Assembly: GCF_026163695.1 (NCBI RefSeq)
Contig: NZ_JAOTID010000011.1
Coordinates: 62,001-126,000 of the forward strand
DNA from: Shumkonia mesophila
GTDB lineage: Bacteria > Pseudomonadota > Alphaproteobacteria > Rhodospirillales > Shumkoniaceae
Direction: 5' to 3'
DNA length: 64,000 bases
Shown here: piece after piece, positions 17,948-26,245 of the stretch
Layout: each line of letters opens with the position of its first letter
How positions within the stretch are numbered: position 1 is the first letter of the stretch
The notes under the pieces: model-generated
Databases searched by the model: none
Told to the model about the DNA's origin: nothing
What the model saw: the letters and a program-made list of their open reading frames with translations, nothing else
Translations under genes and position numbers: made by a program

Positions 17948-18697
17948 GTGACCGCCGTTCCCGCCAGCCACGTCCTGATCGTCGACGACGACCACCGTAT
18001 CCGCGCCATGCTGGCGCGCTTCCTCACCGATCATGGGCTCAAGGTCAGTCAGGCCGGCGACGGCCAGGCGATGTTCGCATTGTGCGAGACCGCGCGCATC
18101 GACGTGATCGTGCTGGACATCATGATGCCGGGCGAGGACGGCCTGTCGCTTTGCCGCCGCATGCGGGCGCAGAGCAGCGTACCGATCATCCTCCTGACCG
18201 CCATGGGCGGCGACACCGACCGGATTATCGGATTGGAGATCGGCGCCGACGACTACGTGGTCAAGCCGTTCAATCCGCGCGAGCTGCTGGCGCGCATCCG
18301 CGCCGTTACCCGCAGGCTGGGCGCCGCCAGCATCAACGAACGTCCGGTCGCGACCATCTATGCATTCGGCGGCTGGCAGCTCAATTCCAGCCGGCGCACG
18401 CTGACCTCGCCGGCCGGCGCGCTCACCGACTTGACCAGCGGCGAATTCAACCTGCTGTTGGCCTTCCTGGAACATCCGCAGCACGTGCTGACGCGTGACC
18501 ATCTCCTGGACCTGGCGCATGGCCGCATGAGCGAATCCTACGACCGCAGCATCGACGTCCAGATCAGCCGGCTGCGCCGCAAGATCGAGGCCGATCCGCA
18601 GGACCCGGCCTTCATCAAGACCATTCGCAACGAGGGCTATTTCTTCGCGGGTACGGTCACCCGGCTGCAGGACGCTTTCGTAAGGAGGCAGGCGTGA
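17948..18697 (+). CDS. OmpR-family response regulator
   Basis: A 249-residue protein with an N-terminal receiver domain. The acidic pocket is DDD at 13-15, the phosphoacceptor is Asp57 in VLDIMMPGEDG, and the conserved Lys is in VVKPF. A C-terminal winged-helix DNA-binding domain follows (LTSGEFNLLLAFLEHPQHVL to SRLRRKIE, with NEGYFFAG). The GTG at 17948 follows GGAG; no ATG is usable because the nearby ATG at 17946 runs directly into a stop. It overlaps the kinase start by four bases (GTGA). It probably controls the divergent efflux operon (inference from arrangement). Confidence 0.92.
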   Translation: MTAVPASHVLIVDDDHRIRAMLARFLTDHGLKVSQAGDGQAMFALCETARIDVIVLDIMMPGEDGLSLCRRMRAQSSVPIILLTAMGGDTDRIIGLEIGADDYVVKPFNPRELLARIRAVTRRLGAASINERPVATIYAFGGWQLNSSRRTLTSPAGALTDLTSGEFNLLLAFLEHPQHVLTRDHLLDLAHGRMSESYDRSIDVQISRLRRKIEADPQDPAFIKTIRNEGYFFAGTVTRLQDAFVRRQA

Positions 18698-20115
18698 AAA
18701 TTCCGCTTTGGTCACGCCTGCGCTTGGCGCCCCGCATCGCCCTTGTGGTCGTCGGCAGCCTGCTGGCCGTCGAACTCGTCGACGAGGCGATGCCGCTGGT
18801 GATCCGCCCGCAACCCATCGCCTTCTTCCAGCGCGACTGGCTGGTCGACACCGTGCGCGACATCCGCGACCGCAGCATCGCCGTGCCGAAGGCCGAGCGG
18901 CCGGCCCTGCTGGAAAGCCTGCCGGCGCGGCGCTGGCTGGACGTGACGCAATTGAACGCGCGACCGGATTTCCCCGATACCATGCACGCGGGGGCCTTCG
19001 GCGAACTGAGCCTGCAAATCGCCGCCGCCCTCGGCTTGACGCCGGAAGACGTTATGTTGATGGCCAGCGAACTGGACGATCCGGGGCGGTCGGTGCGTTC
19101 GCTCGTCATCGTCCTGCCGGAACTGCCGGCGGTGATGATGGTCGATGATATCGACGACCAGCGCAGCAACATGCTGAGCAGCGATCTGCGCGTCGGCTTC
19201 CGCATCGGTCACGAGGAATGGCTGGTCGTGGCGCCCAAGAGCGATGGCAAGGAAACCGCGCGCATGATCCGCAACGTGGTGTTGCCGCTCTCCGCGGTTC
19301 TGGTGATTGCCCTGTTCTCGATCTGGGTCGCGCGCGGCGTGATCAGGCCGCTGGACGATTTGGCGGCCGCGGCGGAAAAACTTGGCCGCAACCGCGAGCT
19401 CAGCCTGGTCGGCGAGTTCGATGCGCCAGAGCTGCGGGCGATCAGCGAAAGCTTCAACGCCATGCAGCGGCGTCTGAAACAATTCGTCGACGAGCGCCTG
19501 CAAATGATCGCGGCGATCAGCCATGACCTGCGCACACCGCTCACCCGGCTCCGGCTGTTCGCCGAGTATGTGCCCAACCGGGACCAGCGGCGCCAGCTGC
19601 TCTCCGACCTCAGCGACATGGAGACGATGGTGAGCGGGACGCTGACCTTCGCCAGCAACCAGCTGGAGGAGGAGACGCCCAGCGCCTTCGATCTTGGCTC
19701 GCTGCTGATCAGCCTGTGCGACACCGCCGCCGACGCGGGCTGTGGCGTCGTTTATGACGGCCCCGATCATGCCGGCCTGACCTGCCGGCCGGTGGCGATG
19801 CGCCGCGCCTTCGCCAACCTGATCGACAACGGCTGCAAGTACGCCAACACGGTGCAGGTGGCGCTTCGCGACTCGCTCGAAGCCATCATCGTTACCATCG
19901 CCGATGACGGGCCTGGCATCCCGGCGGCGCAGCGCGAGGATGCCTTCCGACCCTTCAAGCGGCTGGAAGCCTCGCGCAACCGCGAGACCGGCGGCACCGG
20001 CCTCGGCCTGACGATTGCGCGCGACGTGATCTTAGCCCATCGCGGCCATATCTGGCTGGATGACGCCCCAACCGGCGGCCTGCTGGTGACGGTGACGCTG
20101 CCGAAGGCGGTTTAA
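18694..20115 (+). CDS. EnvZ-type sensor histidine kinase
   Basis: The 473-residue membrane kinase has one helix near residues 12-30, a periplasmic sensor region (about 35-185), a second helix (about 192-215) and a HAMP linker. The HisKA domain has the phosphorylated His near residue 277 in AISHDLRTPLTRLR. The ATPase domain carries NLIDNGCKYAN (N box), DDGPGIP (G1) and GGTGLGLTIA (G2). It starts at a GTG overlapping the regulator stop, so the pair is cotranscribed. The sensor region is not a recognized ligand domain, so the stimulus is unknown. Confidence 0.92.
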   Translation: MKIPLWSRLRLAPRIALVVVGSLLAVELVDEAMPLVIRPQPIAFFQRDWLVDTVRDIRDRSIAVPKAERPALLESLPARRWLDVTQLNARPDFPDTMHAGAFGELSLQIAAALGLTPEDVMLMASELDDPGRSVRSLVIVLPELPAVMMVDDIDDQRSNMLSSDLRVGFRIGHEEWLVVAPKSDGKETARMIRNVVLPLSAVLVIALFSIWVARGVIRPLDDLAAAAEKLGRNRELSLVGEFDAPELRAISESFNAMQRRLKQFVDERLQMIAAISHDLRTPLTRLRLFAEYVPNRDQRRQLLSDLSDMETMVSGTLTFASNQLEEETPSAFDLGSLLISLCDTAADAGCGVVYDGPDHAGLTCRPVAMRRAFANLIDNGCKYANTVQVALRDSLEAIIVTIADDGPGIPAAQREDAFRPFKRLEASRNRETGGTGLGLTIARDVILAHRGHIWLDDAPTGGLLVTVTLPKAV

Positions 20116-20452
20116 GTCCATCAGGGGGCGGTCGCAGTCGGAAAGCTGCGATATGCCCTAGGTGCCGCCGATATCGTTCACGCGAGCCGCGGATGGCCTG
20201 CGCCTCAAGGAATCCTCCAATTCGATCGTTCAGGCTCGAATGACTGCTCCTGGCACACAGCAGCGCATCTATTCAGATCAATGTCCGCTGTCGGGAACTT
20301 GCGTCAACCTTCGGATCGACCGACATGAGGCGCTAAGCCGCCATCCGGAGTGGACGTAGCCAACGTCGCCTTAGATCATGAGTGGCCGATAATAGATTAT
20401 GGCCGTGCGGCTGCTCTCGTACCAAGCTGATATCCGGCCCCGCGCAAGCACA
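20116..20452. other. 337-base region without a gene
   Basis: No convincing gene between the histidine kinase and the antitoxin copy. A 65-codon frame at 20162-20359 has no recognizable domain or clear ribosome site. This is probably a junction between cargo blocks of the element. Confidence 0.4.
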
Positions 20453-20839
20453 TCAGCCCGAAATTCCCTGGCCCATAGCAGAACGCTTTATCGCCCGCCG
20501 CTTCTTGGCCGGCGCTTCTGCATTGGGCAGGTCTGCCAAGCCAGTCAGCGCCACGTCGGGGCGGTCGGGGAACTTGGCGATCAGTTCCAGGCGGCCGCCC
20601 AGGGCGGCGACATAGCCGCGCAGGGTCGACAGCATCAGGTCCGAACGCTGCTCCAGCCGGGACACGCTGTCCTGGCCGATGTCGAGCATTTCGGCCAGCC
20701 GGGCCTGCGTCAGGTCGCGGGCCTTGCGGAGGTCGCGTAGAGTCATCTCCTCGGCGATCAGCTCTGCGGCGCGCGCCTCGACCTTGCGGCGTCGCTTCGC
20801 CGGCAGGCGGTCCATCATGGTCTTCAGGTCAGTCGCCAT
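20453..20839 (-). CDS. XRE-family antitoxin-like protein, left copy (orphan)
   Basis: The 128-residue protein has an N-terminal helical segment (KTMMDRLPAKRRRKVEARA) and an XRE helix-turn-helix (DLTQARLAEMLDIGQDSVSR). It matches antitoxins paired with HigB/RelE-type toxins. Its sequence is nearly identical to the antitoxin at 26246-26617, but the toxin gene that should precede it is replaced by a U32-peptidase gene fragment. One continuous reading frame runs from that fragment into this gene. Of seven coding differences between the copies in the shared 309 bases, six are silent, suggesting both copies stayed functional. Start ATG at 20839 or the adjacent GTG. Confidence 0.75.
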   Translation of the reverse strand: MATDLKTMMDRLPAKRRRKVEARAAELIAEEMTLRDLRKARDLTQARLAEMLDIGQDSVSRLEQRSDLMLSTLRGYVAALGGRLELIAKFPDRPDVALTGLADLPNAEAPAKKRRAIKRSAMGQGISG

Positions 20840-20867
20840 CACCGTGTTCCCTTCTTCCGCAAGCCGC
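20559..20867. repeat. 309-bp direct repeat, left copy
   Basis: Aligns without gaps to 26337-26645 at a constant offset of 5778 bases, with eight mismatches (about 97% identity). It covers most of the antitoxin gene and its upstream ribosome-site region. The two copies bracket the methyltransferase-ABC importer block. Recombination between them would delete or release a 5.8-kb circle. Confidence 0.93.
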
Positions 20868-20899
20868 CCAGGTAGTTCGCGTAAGCGCCGGAGAGCGTG

Positions 20900-21245
20900 G
20901 TGGTCCATGGTCGCGACCGGCAGGCCATCCGGATCCTCGCCGCACACATACTGGCAGCTGTCCTTGTGGAGCTTATAGGCACGGGCGTGCGGGCAGCGGG
21001 CGGAGATGGCGAGCGGCAGACGGCCGAAAACCTGCACCTCGATCTCCGCCGACCTGGAAGCCGCCAACTCCCTTATGGCCTTCAGCGGGAGTTCGGGTGG
21101 AAGGCGCGCCCGGATGGCACCCAGGCCGGCCAGATAGCCCAACGTTCCCTCATCATAGACGTTGACCAGCGGGCCAAGTGTGAAGGGCCGTTCCGCCGGC
21201 AGGCCGTCGGATGCGGTTCGAATGAGGAATAAACCGCTTGCGTTC
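20900..21245 (-). pseudogene. Fragment of a U32-family peptidase gene (UbiV-like)
   Basis: The minus strand encodes an open segment with features of U32 proteins: FLIRTASDGLPAERPFTLG, then GPLVNVYDEGTLGYLAGLGA and LPPELPLKAI. The family block EIEVQVFGRLPLAISARC follows, and then KDSCQYVCGEDPDGLPV with cysteines typical of the UbiU/UbiV iron-sulfur group. UbiV works in oxygen-independent ubiquinone hydroxylation. Only about 115 residues remain; both ends are missing. It runs in frame through a linker into the antitoxin at 20839. The right side ends at the promoter of the methyltransferase gene. This is a relic left by recombination, not an intact gene. Confidence 0.75.
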
Positions 21246-21273
21246 GTATGATGATTTAACTATTCGTCATACG
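21245..21273. promoter_or_regulatory. Inverted-repeat operator candidate before the first methyltransferase gene
   Basis: Arms CGTATGATGA (21245-21254) and TCGTCATACG (21264-21273) are complementary at nine of ten positions around a 9-base AT-rich spacer. The site is 26 bases before the ATG at 21300. The right arm, read on the minus strand, contains GTATGACGAAT, which recurs upstream of the binding-protein gene at 22293-22303. Confidence 0.6.
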
Positions 21274-21299
21274 ACTTGTTAACTTGAGCGAACCGAAAA

Positions 21300-22121
21300 A
21301 TGCCGAACATCGAAGAAATCTCTGTTTCCGACGACGGTCCTGCGTCGGAAAAGGAAGGGTTGTACCTAAAAACGCGGATCTCGGCCCTGTGGGGAGCCCG
21401 CTCCGTTACCTACGACAACGCCTTTGGCCATGGTTTTTGCGACGAGACGCACCGAACCCTTTGGCGTTCGGCGCTGGAGAGCAATGCCAGACCTCGCGAA
21501 GGGCTGCGTGTCTTGGACGTCGGGTGCGGTACCGGTTTCCTCTCCCTGCTCCTTGCCGATCTGGGATGCACGGTGACGGGGGTCGACCTTGCCCCGGACA
21601 TGCTGGCCCGGGCCCGTGCCAAGGCCGAGGCGGCACGGCTAAGCATTACCTTTCGGGACGGCGACGCAGAAAGCCCTCCATTCGGCCCGGAAACGTTCGA
21701 TCTGATCGTTTGCCGCCATGTGGTGTGGACCTTGCCCGATCCCGAGGCCGCATTTCGCAATTGGCATCGGATTCTGGTTCCCGGGGGGCGTGTGATGCCG
21801 GTCGAGGGGACCTGGACGCCTCGTACCCTCTGGGAGCACCTGTGCGTCGGATTGGCCAATGTTATGGAGCGTCTGGTCCCGACGCCGAACTACGATCCCG
21901 GCTGGCAGGTCCACTATCCGGGGAATTCGACCAATCTTCCCTTCTTCGGAGGTCCCCGCGCCAAGATTCTTGCCGCCGCCCTCGAGCGTGCCGGCTATGA
22001 AATCCTGTGCGTCGACCGCCTGGAGGACGTCGTCGCTCATGAACGGGCCCACGCCCCGCTCGGACGCAAGCCGTACTTCTGGCCGGGCCGCCGCTACATC
22101 GTGGTCGGGCAAAAGAGGTAA
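21300..22121 (+). CDS. Class I SAM-dependent methyltransferase (first of two)
   Basis: The 273-residue protein has a Rossmann-type core. Motif I is VLDVGCGTGFLSLLLADLG with the acidic VTGVDLAPDML strand end (SAM ribose binding). It is followed by IVCRHVVWTLPDPEAAF and a GGRVMPVEGTW motif. It resembles the UbiE/type 11 group, whose substrates vary. It is clearly related to the second methyltransferase at 25478 (same CR-V-WTLPDP signature), so they are diverged paralogs. It is the first gene of the ABC-importer block, with an inverted-repeat operator candidate directly upstream. The substrate is unknown; modification of an imported chelator or its intracellular product is a guess. Confidence 0.85.
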   Translation: MPNIEEISVSDDGPASEKEGLYLKTRISALWGARSVTYDNAFGHGFCDETHRTLWRSALESNARPREGLRVLDVGCGTGFLSLLLADLGCTVTGVDLAPDMLARARAKAEAARLSITFRDGDAESPPFGPETFDLIVCRHVVWTLPDPEAAFRNWHRILVPGGRVMPVEGTWTPRTLWEHLCVGLANVMERLVPTPNYDPGWQVHYPGNSTNLPFFGGPRAKILAAALERAGYEILCVDRLEDVVAHERAHAPLGRKPYFWPGRRYIVVGQKR

Positions 22122-22292
22122 GACCGGTGAGGGCCGGGTTTCTTTGTCGGGGGACCGTTAGTGCGCCCCGAAGGAGGGCTCTCCGGTAACGCGAGGATGT
22201 TATTTCTCCTGACCGGCGGAGCCGTTGCGAAAGAGGGCGGTTTGCGAAGACGAGGACCTCTGTCGTCGTTCAGGCTTAAGCATCAAAAATAA

Positions 22293-22303
22293 GTATGACG
22301 AAT
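22293..22303 (+). promoter_or_regulatory. Shared 11-bp motif before the ABC binding-protein gene
   Basis: GTATGACGAAT, followed by an AT-rich stretch (TTAAAAAAATACGATGAGG), is identical to the minus-strand reading of 21262-21272 in front of the first methyltransferase gene. It lies 76 bases before the start at 22379, within a 257-base leader that otherwise contains no recognized element. It is probably a common operator, possibly for a metal-responsive repressor (inference). Confidence 0.55.
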
Positions 22304-22378
22304 TTAAAAAAATACGATGAGGTTCGTCCTTAATTGTCCCCCATCCATCAAACCGTGTTCAGCGGTCGGGAGAAGAAC

Positions 22379-23500
22379 ATGTCAGTTTGCCGATTTTTCC
22401 GCCTATCCCTGTTTGTCGTCCTGATGACCCTTGTATCGATCCCCATGGCCGGTCACGAGGCCAGGGCCGACATTTCCGTGCAAGACCTGTGCGGCCGTTC
22501 TGTCACCTTGTCGGCTCCGGCCAAGCGTATCGTCGTCACGTTCAATATCGAGGAAGTGCTGGCCATCCTCGGCCCCAAGGCCGAAGAGCGGATCGTCGGC
22601 TGGGGGCACATCTACTGGAAGGGACGGCGGCAGTGGATTTGGCAGAAGTATACGGAAGCGCTTCCCTGGCTGGTCGAAAGGCCCGACGTCGGTTACGTGG
22701 AAAAGAAGACCCTTTCGGCGGAGAAGATCGTCGCCTTGCGTCCCGACCTAGTGATCATGGTCGCCGGTTTCGAGGTTTTGGCCGCTGCCGAGGTGGAGCA
22801 ACTGCAGCACGCGGGCATTCCCGTGGCCTTTGTCGACTACCACACGGACACCGTGGCCACCCATCAGGCCAGTACGCGGCTTCTGGGCAAGCTGCTGGGC
22901 GAGGAGGTTCGTGCCGAGCGGCTGGCCCAGCTCTATGCCGAGGAGACCGCCAAGGTGACCGAGCGCCTGAAGGCCTTGAAGGGCCCGCGTCCCCGGGTCT
23001 ACCTGGAACTCGGCCAGAAGGGGCCGGGCGAATACGACAATGCCTACGGCCCCCACATGTGGGGAGCCCTGATAGACACTGCCCGCGGCGACAGCATCAC
23101 CCGTGATGTGGTGAAAACCTACGGGCCGGTTTCCCCCGAACTAGTGCTCTCGCGCCGGCCCGAGGTCATCATTGTGACCGGTTCGTATTGGGCGAACCAG
23201 CCCGACTCCCTGCGACTGGGCTATTTTCAGAATGCCGAGAACGCGCGGGCCCGGCTACATGCCTATGAAGGCCGCCAAGGTTGGAAGGACCTTCCGGCCA
23301 TTCAGAACGGCCGGCTCTACGGCATCCATCATGGCCTGTCGCGCCACATCTATGATTTCGTCGCCTTGCAGGCGATCGCCAAAATGCTGTACCCGGAGGT
23401 GTTCGCCGACCTCGACCCGGAGGCTGCCTTAGCGGCTTTCCATCGGGATTGGCTTCCCGTGACCTTCAGCGGCGTCTGGACGGCGGGTCTCGATGACTGA
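22379..23500 (+). CDS. ABC transporter periplasmic binding protein (FecB/BtuF, metal-chelate type)
   Basis: A 373-residue secreted protein with a signal peptide ending near GHEARA (about residue 30). The body has the cluster-VIII (type III) binding-protein layout: VQDLCGRSVTL at the start, KRIVVTFNIEEVLAILG (the conserved PxRIV-like strand), IVALRPDLVIM and PEVIIVTGSYW. Such proteins bind siderophores, haem, cobalamin or other metal chelates. It lacks a lipobox, so it is soluble. The ATG at 22379 follows GGGAGAAG. A permease and ATPase follow on the same strand; no TonB-dependent receptor is present. Loop sequences give no clear ligand. Confidence 0.88.
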   Translation: MSVCRFFRLSLFVVLMTLVSIPMAGHEARADISVQDLCGRSVTLSAPAKRIVVTFNIEEVLAILGPKAEERIVGWGHIYWKGRRQWIWQKYTEALPWLVERPDVGYVEKKTLSAEKIVALRPDLVIMVAGFEVLAAAEVEQLQHAGIPVAFVDYHTDTVATHQASTRLLGKLLGEEVRAERLAQLYAEETAKVTERLKALKGPRPRVYLELGQKGPGEYDNAYGPHMWGALIDTARGDSITRDVVKTYGPVSPELVLSRRPEVIIVTGSYWANQPDSLRLGYFQNAENARARLHAYEGRQGWKDLPAIQNGRLYGIHHGLSRHIYDFVALQAIAKMLYPEVFADLDPEAALAAFHRDWLPVTFSGVWTAGLDD

Positions 23501-23515
23501 CACCAACCTATTGCG

Positions 23516-24628
23516 GTGCCTGGCGTGACCGTCGATACGTTAGGAAGTATCCCGATCGCCGATCCAGAACCGGCGGCCTGTGCCAGCGTCGGGCGAGCGA
23601 TCTATGGGCGGTTGGTCCGGCAACGGCTGGGTGTGATCGTGGCTTTGGCTATAGCCTGTGTGGTCGCGGTGATATCGGACATCGCGGTGGGGCCGTCCGG
23701 CCTTCCTATCGGAACCGTCCTGCGGGCCATCGTCGATCCCTCCAGCGTGACGGCGAGCGATCGCATCATCGTGTGGAATCTTCGTTTGCCGACTACTGCC
23801 TTGGCGCTTGTCGTTGGTGCCGCCCTCGGCCTTGCCGGGGCGGAGATCCAAACGCTCCTGCGCAATCCCCTGGCCAGCCCCTATACCCTGGGCGTCTCGG
23901 CTGGGGCCGGCTTCGGCGCCGCCCTCGTGCTGAGCTTTGGCGGCGCGGTGGCGAGCGGAACCCTGTTGAACGAGTGGCTGGTGCCGGCCGGGGCCTTCGC
24001 CTTCGCGATGGTGACCTGCGCCGCGGTCTATGGCTTCAGCCGGCTCAAGGGCGTGACATCCGAAACCATGGTGCTGGCCGGGATCGCGCTGTTGTTCCTG
24101 TTTCATGCCCTGCTGGCCCTGTTGCAATACCTGGCTAACGAGGAGACATTACAGGCCATTGTCTTTTGGCTGTTCGGCAGTCTGGCCAAGGCGAACTGGA
24201 CGCGAGTGGCGATCACCGGCAGCCTGCTGGTGGCCAGTCTGGGGCCGCTGCTGCGTGACAGTTGGCGGCTGACCGCCCTGCGCCTGGGGGACGAGCGGGC
24301 CCATGCGCTGGGGGTCAATCCCGAGGCGTTGCGTCTGCGGGTCTATTTCTGGTTGTCGCTGCTGACGGCTGCGGCGGTGTGTTTCGTCGGCACCATCGGC
24401 TTTGTCGGCTTGGTGTCGCCGCACGCCGCGCGGATGCTGGTTGGCGAAGACCAACGTTTCCTGGCCCCGACCGCCATGTTGTGCGGCGCGCTGATGCTGG
24501 TCCTGGCCGCGGTGGTATCGAAGCTGGTGGTGCCCGGGGCGTTGTTTCCGATTGGCGTGGTAACGGCCCTGATCGGCGTGCCGGCCTTCGTCCTGCTGAT
24601 GTTGAAAAACCGGCGGAGGTTCTGGTGA
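23516..24628 (+). CDS. ABC transporter permease, FecCD family
   Basis: The 370-residue protein has about nine to ten membrane helices and FecCD/BtuC signatures: WNLRLPTTALALVVGAALGL, then AEIQTLLRNPLASPYTLGVS, GAGFGAALV, and near the C-terminus GTIGFVGLVSPHAARML, the cytoplasmic loop that contacts the ATPase. FecCD permeases form homodimers or heterodimers that move metal chelates inward. The start is uncertain: GTG at 23516 or 23525, with no clear ribosome site. An ATG at 23493 in another frame gives only an 11-codon peptide ending at a stop inside this gene's start region. It overlaps the ATPase gene by four bases. Confidence 0.9.
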   Translation: MPGVTVDTLGSIPIADPEPAACASVGRAIYGRLVRQRLGVIVALAIACVVAVISDIAVGPSGLPIGTVLRAIVDPSSVTASDRIIVWNLRLPTTALALVVGAALGLAGAEIQTLLRNPLASPYTLGVSAGAGFGAALVLSFGGAVASGTLLNEWLVPAGAFAFAMVTCAAVYGFSRLKGVTSETMVLAGIALLFLFHALLALLQYLANEETLQAIVFWLFGSLAKANWTRVAITGSLLVASLGPLLRDSWRLTALRLGDERAHALGVNPEALRLRVYFWLSLLTAAAVCFVGTIGFVGLVSPHAARMLVGEDQRFLAPTAMLCGALMLVLAAVVSKLVVPGALFPIGVVTALIGVPAFVLLMLKNRRRFW

Positions 24629-25383
24629 GCCTGCGTGTCGCCGCCCTGACCTGCCGGTATCCGGGCACGAATCGCCCAGCGGTGGCCGATGTTGCCTTCA
24701 CGGTGGCGGCCGGGCAGGTATGTGCCCTGGTCGGACCCAACGGTGCCGGCAAGTCGACGGTCCTGAAGGTGGTCGTCGGGCTGGTGAAGGCGCAATTGGG
24801 AACGGCTTCCCTCGATGCGCCGGATGCTCGTATCGCCTATCTGCCGCAAGCGGCGCCGACTGGGACGGGATTAACCGCGCTGGAGGTTGTCCTGCTTGGG
24901 CGGTTGGGTCGCCTTGGCCTGCGGGTGAACGACGGCGACTTGGCGGCGGCCATGTCGGCATTGGCCGCTACCCGCACCGACTCCCTGGCCACCCGCGGCC
25001 TTGACGAGCTGTCGGGGGGCGAATTGCAGCGGGTCATGCTGGCACAAGCCTTGGTTCGCGATCCCACGGCGCTGGTTTTGGACGAACCGACCAGCAATCT
25101 CGACCTGGCGCATCAGTTGGATGCTCTTCACTTAGTGCGCGCCGAGACGCACGCCCGTCGCATGACGACGCTGATGGTCCTTCACGATCTGACCCTGGCT
25201 GCGCGTTTCGCCGATGTCATCGCGGTGCTGAGGGACGGTCGCCTGGTAACCTATGGTCCGCCCGCCGAGGTACTGAATGCCGAGTTGCTGGCCGAGGTCT
25301 GGGGCGTCGCGGCACGTGTGCACCACGATGCCGAAACTGGCACCATTACGGTTATTCCCCTCCACTCCCTGTCCGCCGCCTAA
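24625..25383 (+). CDS. ABC transporter ATPase, FecE/BtuD type
   Basis: The 252-residue nucleotide-binding subunit has Walker A GPNGAGKST, Q loop AYLPQAAP, the signature LDELSGGELQRV, Walker B ALVLDEPTSNLD and the switch histidine in VLHDLTLAARF. The GTG at 24625 has GGAGG upstream and overlaps the permease stop by four bases (GTGA), indicating translational coupling. It powers import by the FecCD-type permease with the binding protein at 22379. A 94-base gap then separates it from the second methyltransferase gene. Confidence 0.93.
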   Translation: MSLRVAALTCRYPGTNRPAVADVAFTVAAGQVCALVGPNGAGKSTVLKVVVGLVKAQLGTASLDAPDARIAYLPQAAPTGTGLTALEVVLLGRLGRLGLRVNDGDLAAAMSALAATRTDSLATRGLDELSGGELQRVMLAQALVRDPTALVLDEPTSNLDLAHQLDALHLVRAETHARRMTTLMVLHDLTLAARFADVIAVLRDGRLVTYGPPAEVLNAELLAEVWGVAARVHHDAETGTITVIPLHSLSAA

Positions 25384-25477
25384 GCCCGCAGATGCCGGAA
25401 GGGACGTGGTGGCGCCGGTGGATGAACAGAGAACCTCCTGGCCGAGGTGCGTGATTGCTAAATATGAGAGCTGAGGC

Positions 25478-26221
25478 ATGGTGAATATTTCAACGGCCGA
25501 TCGGGATGTATCCAAGGCGGTCGCCGATTACTGGGATTGGCGAGCCTCGTCGTTCGGCTTCGCTGACAAGAACAGGACGTATTGGGAAGCCGCACTTTCC
25601 AGGGCCTTTCCGCTGGGCGAAGAATTGCGGGTGCTCGACATCGGCACCGGTACCGGATTCCTTGCCGCAGTAGCGGCGTCTTGGGGGCACCGGGTCTGGG
25701 GGATCGATCTTTCGGAACGGATGCTGGACGAGGCGCGCAAGAATTTGGCGCGCGAGGGCGTTGCGGTCGAACTGTCCTTGGGGGACGCCAGGAATCCCGA
25801 CTTTCAGGCCGGGTTCTTCGATGTCATCGTATGCCGCAATGTGTTGTGGACGCTTCCCGATCCGCCGACCGCCCTGCTGGCCTGGAAGCGGATTCTGCGC
25901 GAGAGCGGGCGGGTGATCGTTTCCGATGGCATGTGGCAACCTGCCGGCTTGGCGAGGTTGGGACGCGTTCTCATCCGACGGTTGGGCTATTTCCTGCCGG
26001 GCGGCTCCGAAAAAATGCTTTGCCGGTTTGAAACGAAATACCGCTCCATCAAGCGGGCGATGCCTTTCTTTCGCGGTCTTGACGTGCCGGCGGCGACCCG
26101 CCTGCTGGAAAGCACTGGATTCGATCAGATCGAACGGTTCGATGATGGCTTCCCTGGAAGCTCCTACCGGGTCGAGGCGTCGTTCTTTATCCTCGGGGCG
26201 ACGAAATCGGCGTCCCGTTAG
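25478..26221 (+). CDS. Class I SAM-dependent methyltransferase (second of two)
   Basis: A 247-residue protein with motif I VLDIGTGTGFLAAVAASWG, the acidic strand end VWGIDLSERML, and VICRNVLWTLPDPPTAL followed by ESGRVIVSDGMW. These closely mirror the first methyltransferase at 21300, including length of the core and the unusual WTLPDP segment. It lies 94 bases after the ATPase on the same strand, so the block reads methyltransferase, binding protein, permease, ATPase, methyltransferase. A short GAGCTGAGGC precedes the ATG. The role is unknown. The pairing with a metal-chelate importer suggests that the imported ligand, or a related cytoplasmic compound, is methylated. Confidence 0.85.
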   Translation: MVNISTADRDVSKAVADYWDWRASSFGFADKNRTYWEAALSRAFPLGEELRVLDIGTGTGFLAAVAASWGHRVWGIDLSERMLDEARKNLAREGVAVELSLGDARNPDFQAGFFDVIVCRNVLWTLPDPPTALLAWKRILRESGRVIVSDGMWQPAGLARLGRVLIRRLGYFLPGGSEKMLCRFETKYRSIKRAMPFFRGLDVPAATRLLESTGFDQIERFDDGFPGSSYRVEASFFILGATKSASR

Positions 26222-26245
26222 TTCCGCTCTGGACTGGCTTTTACC

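Noticed and set aside
22122..22378. Possible riboswitch (Moco or cobalamin) in the leader of the binding-protein gene
   Set aside because: The 257-base leader has GC-rich short repeats, but I could not fit the conserved cores of those riboswitches. A covariance-model search would decide.
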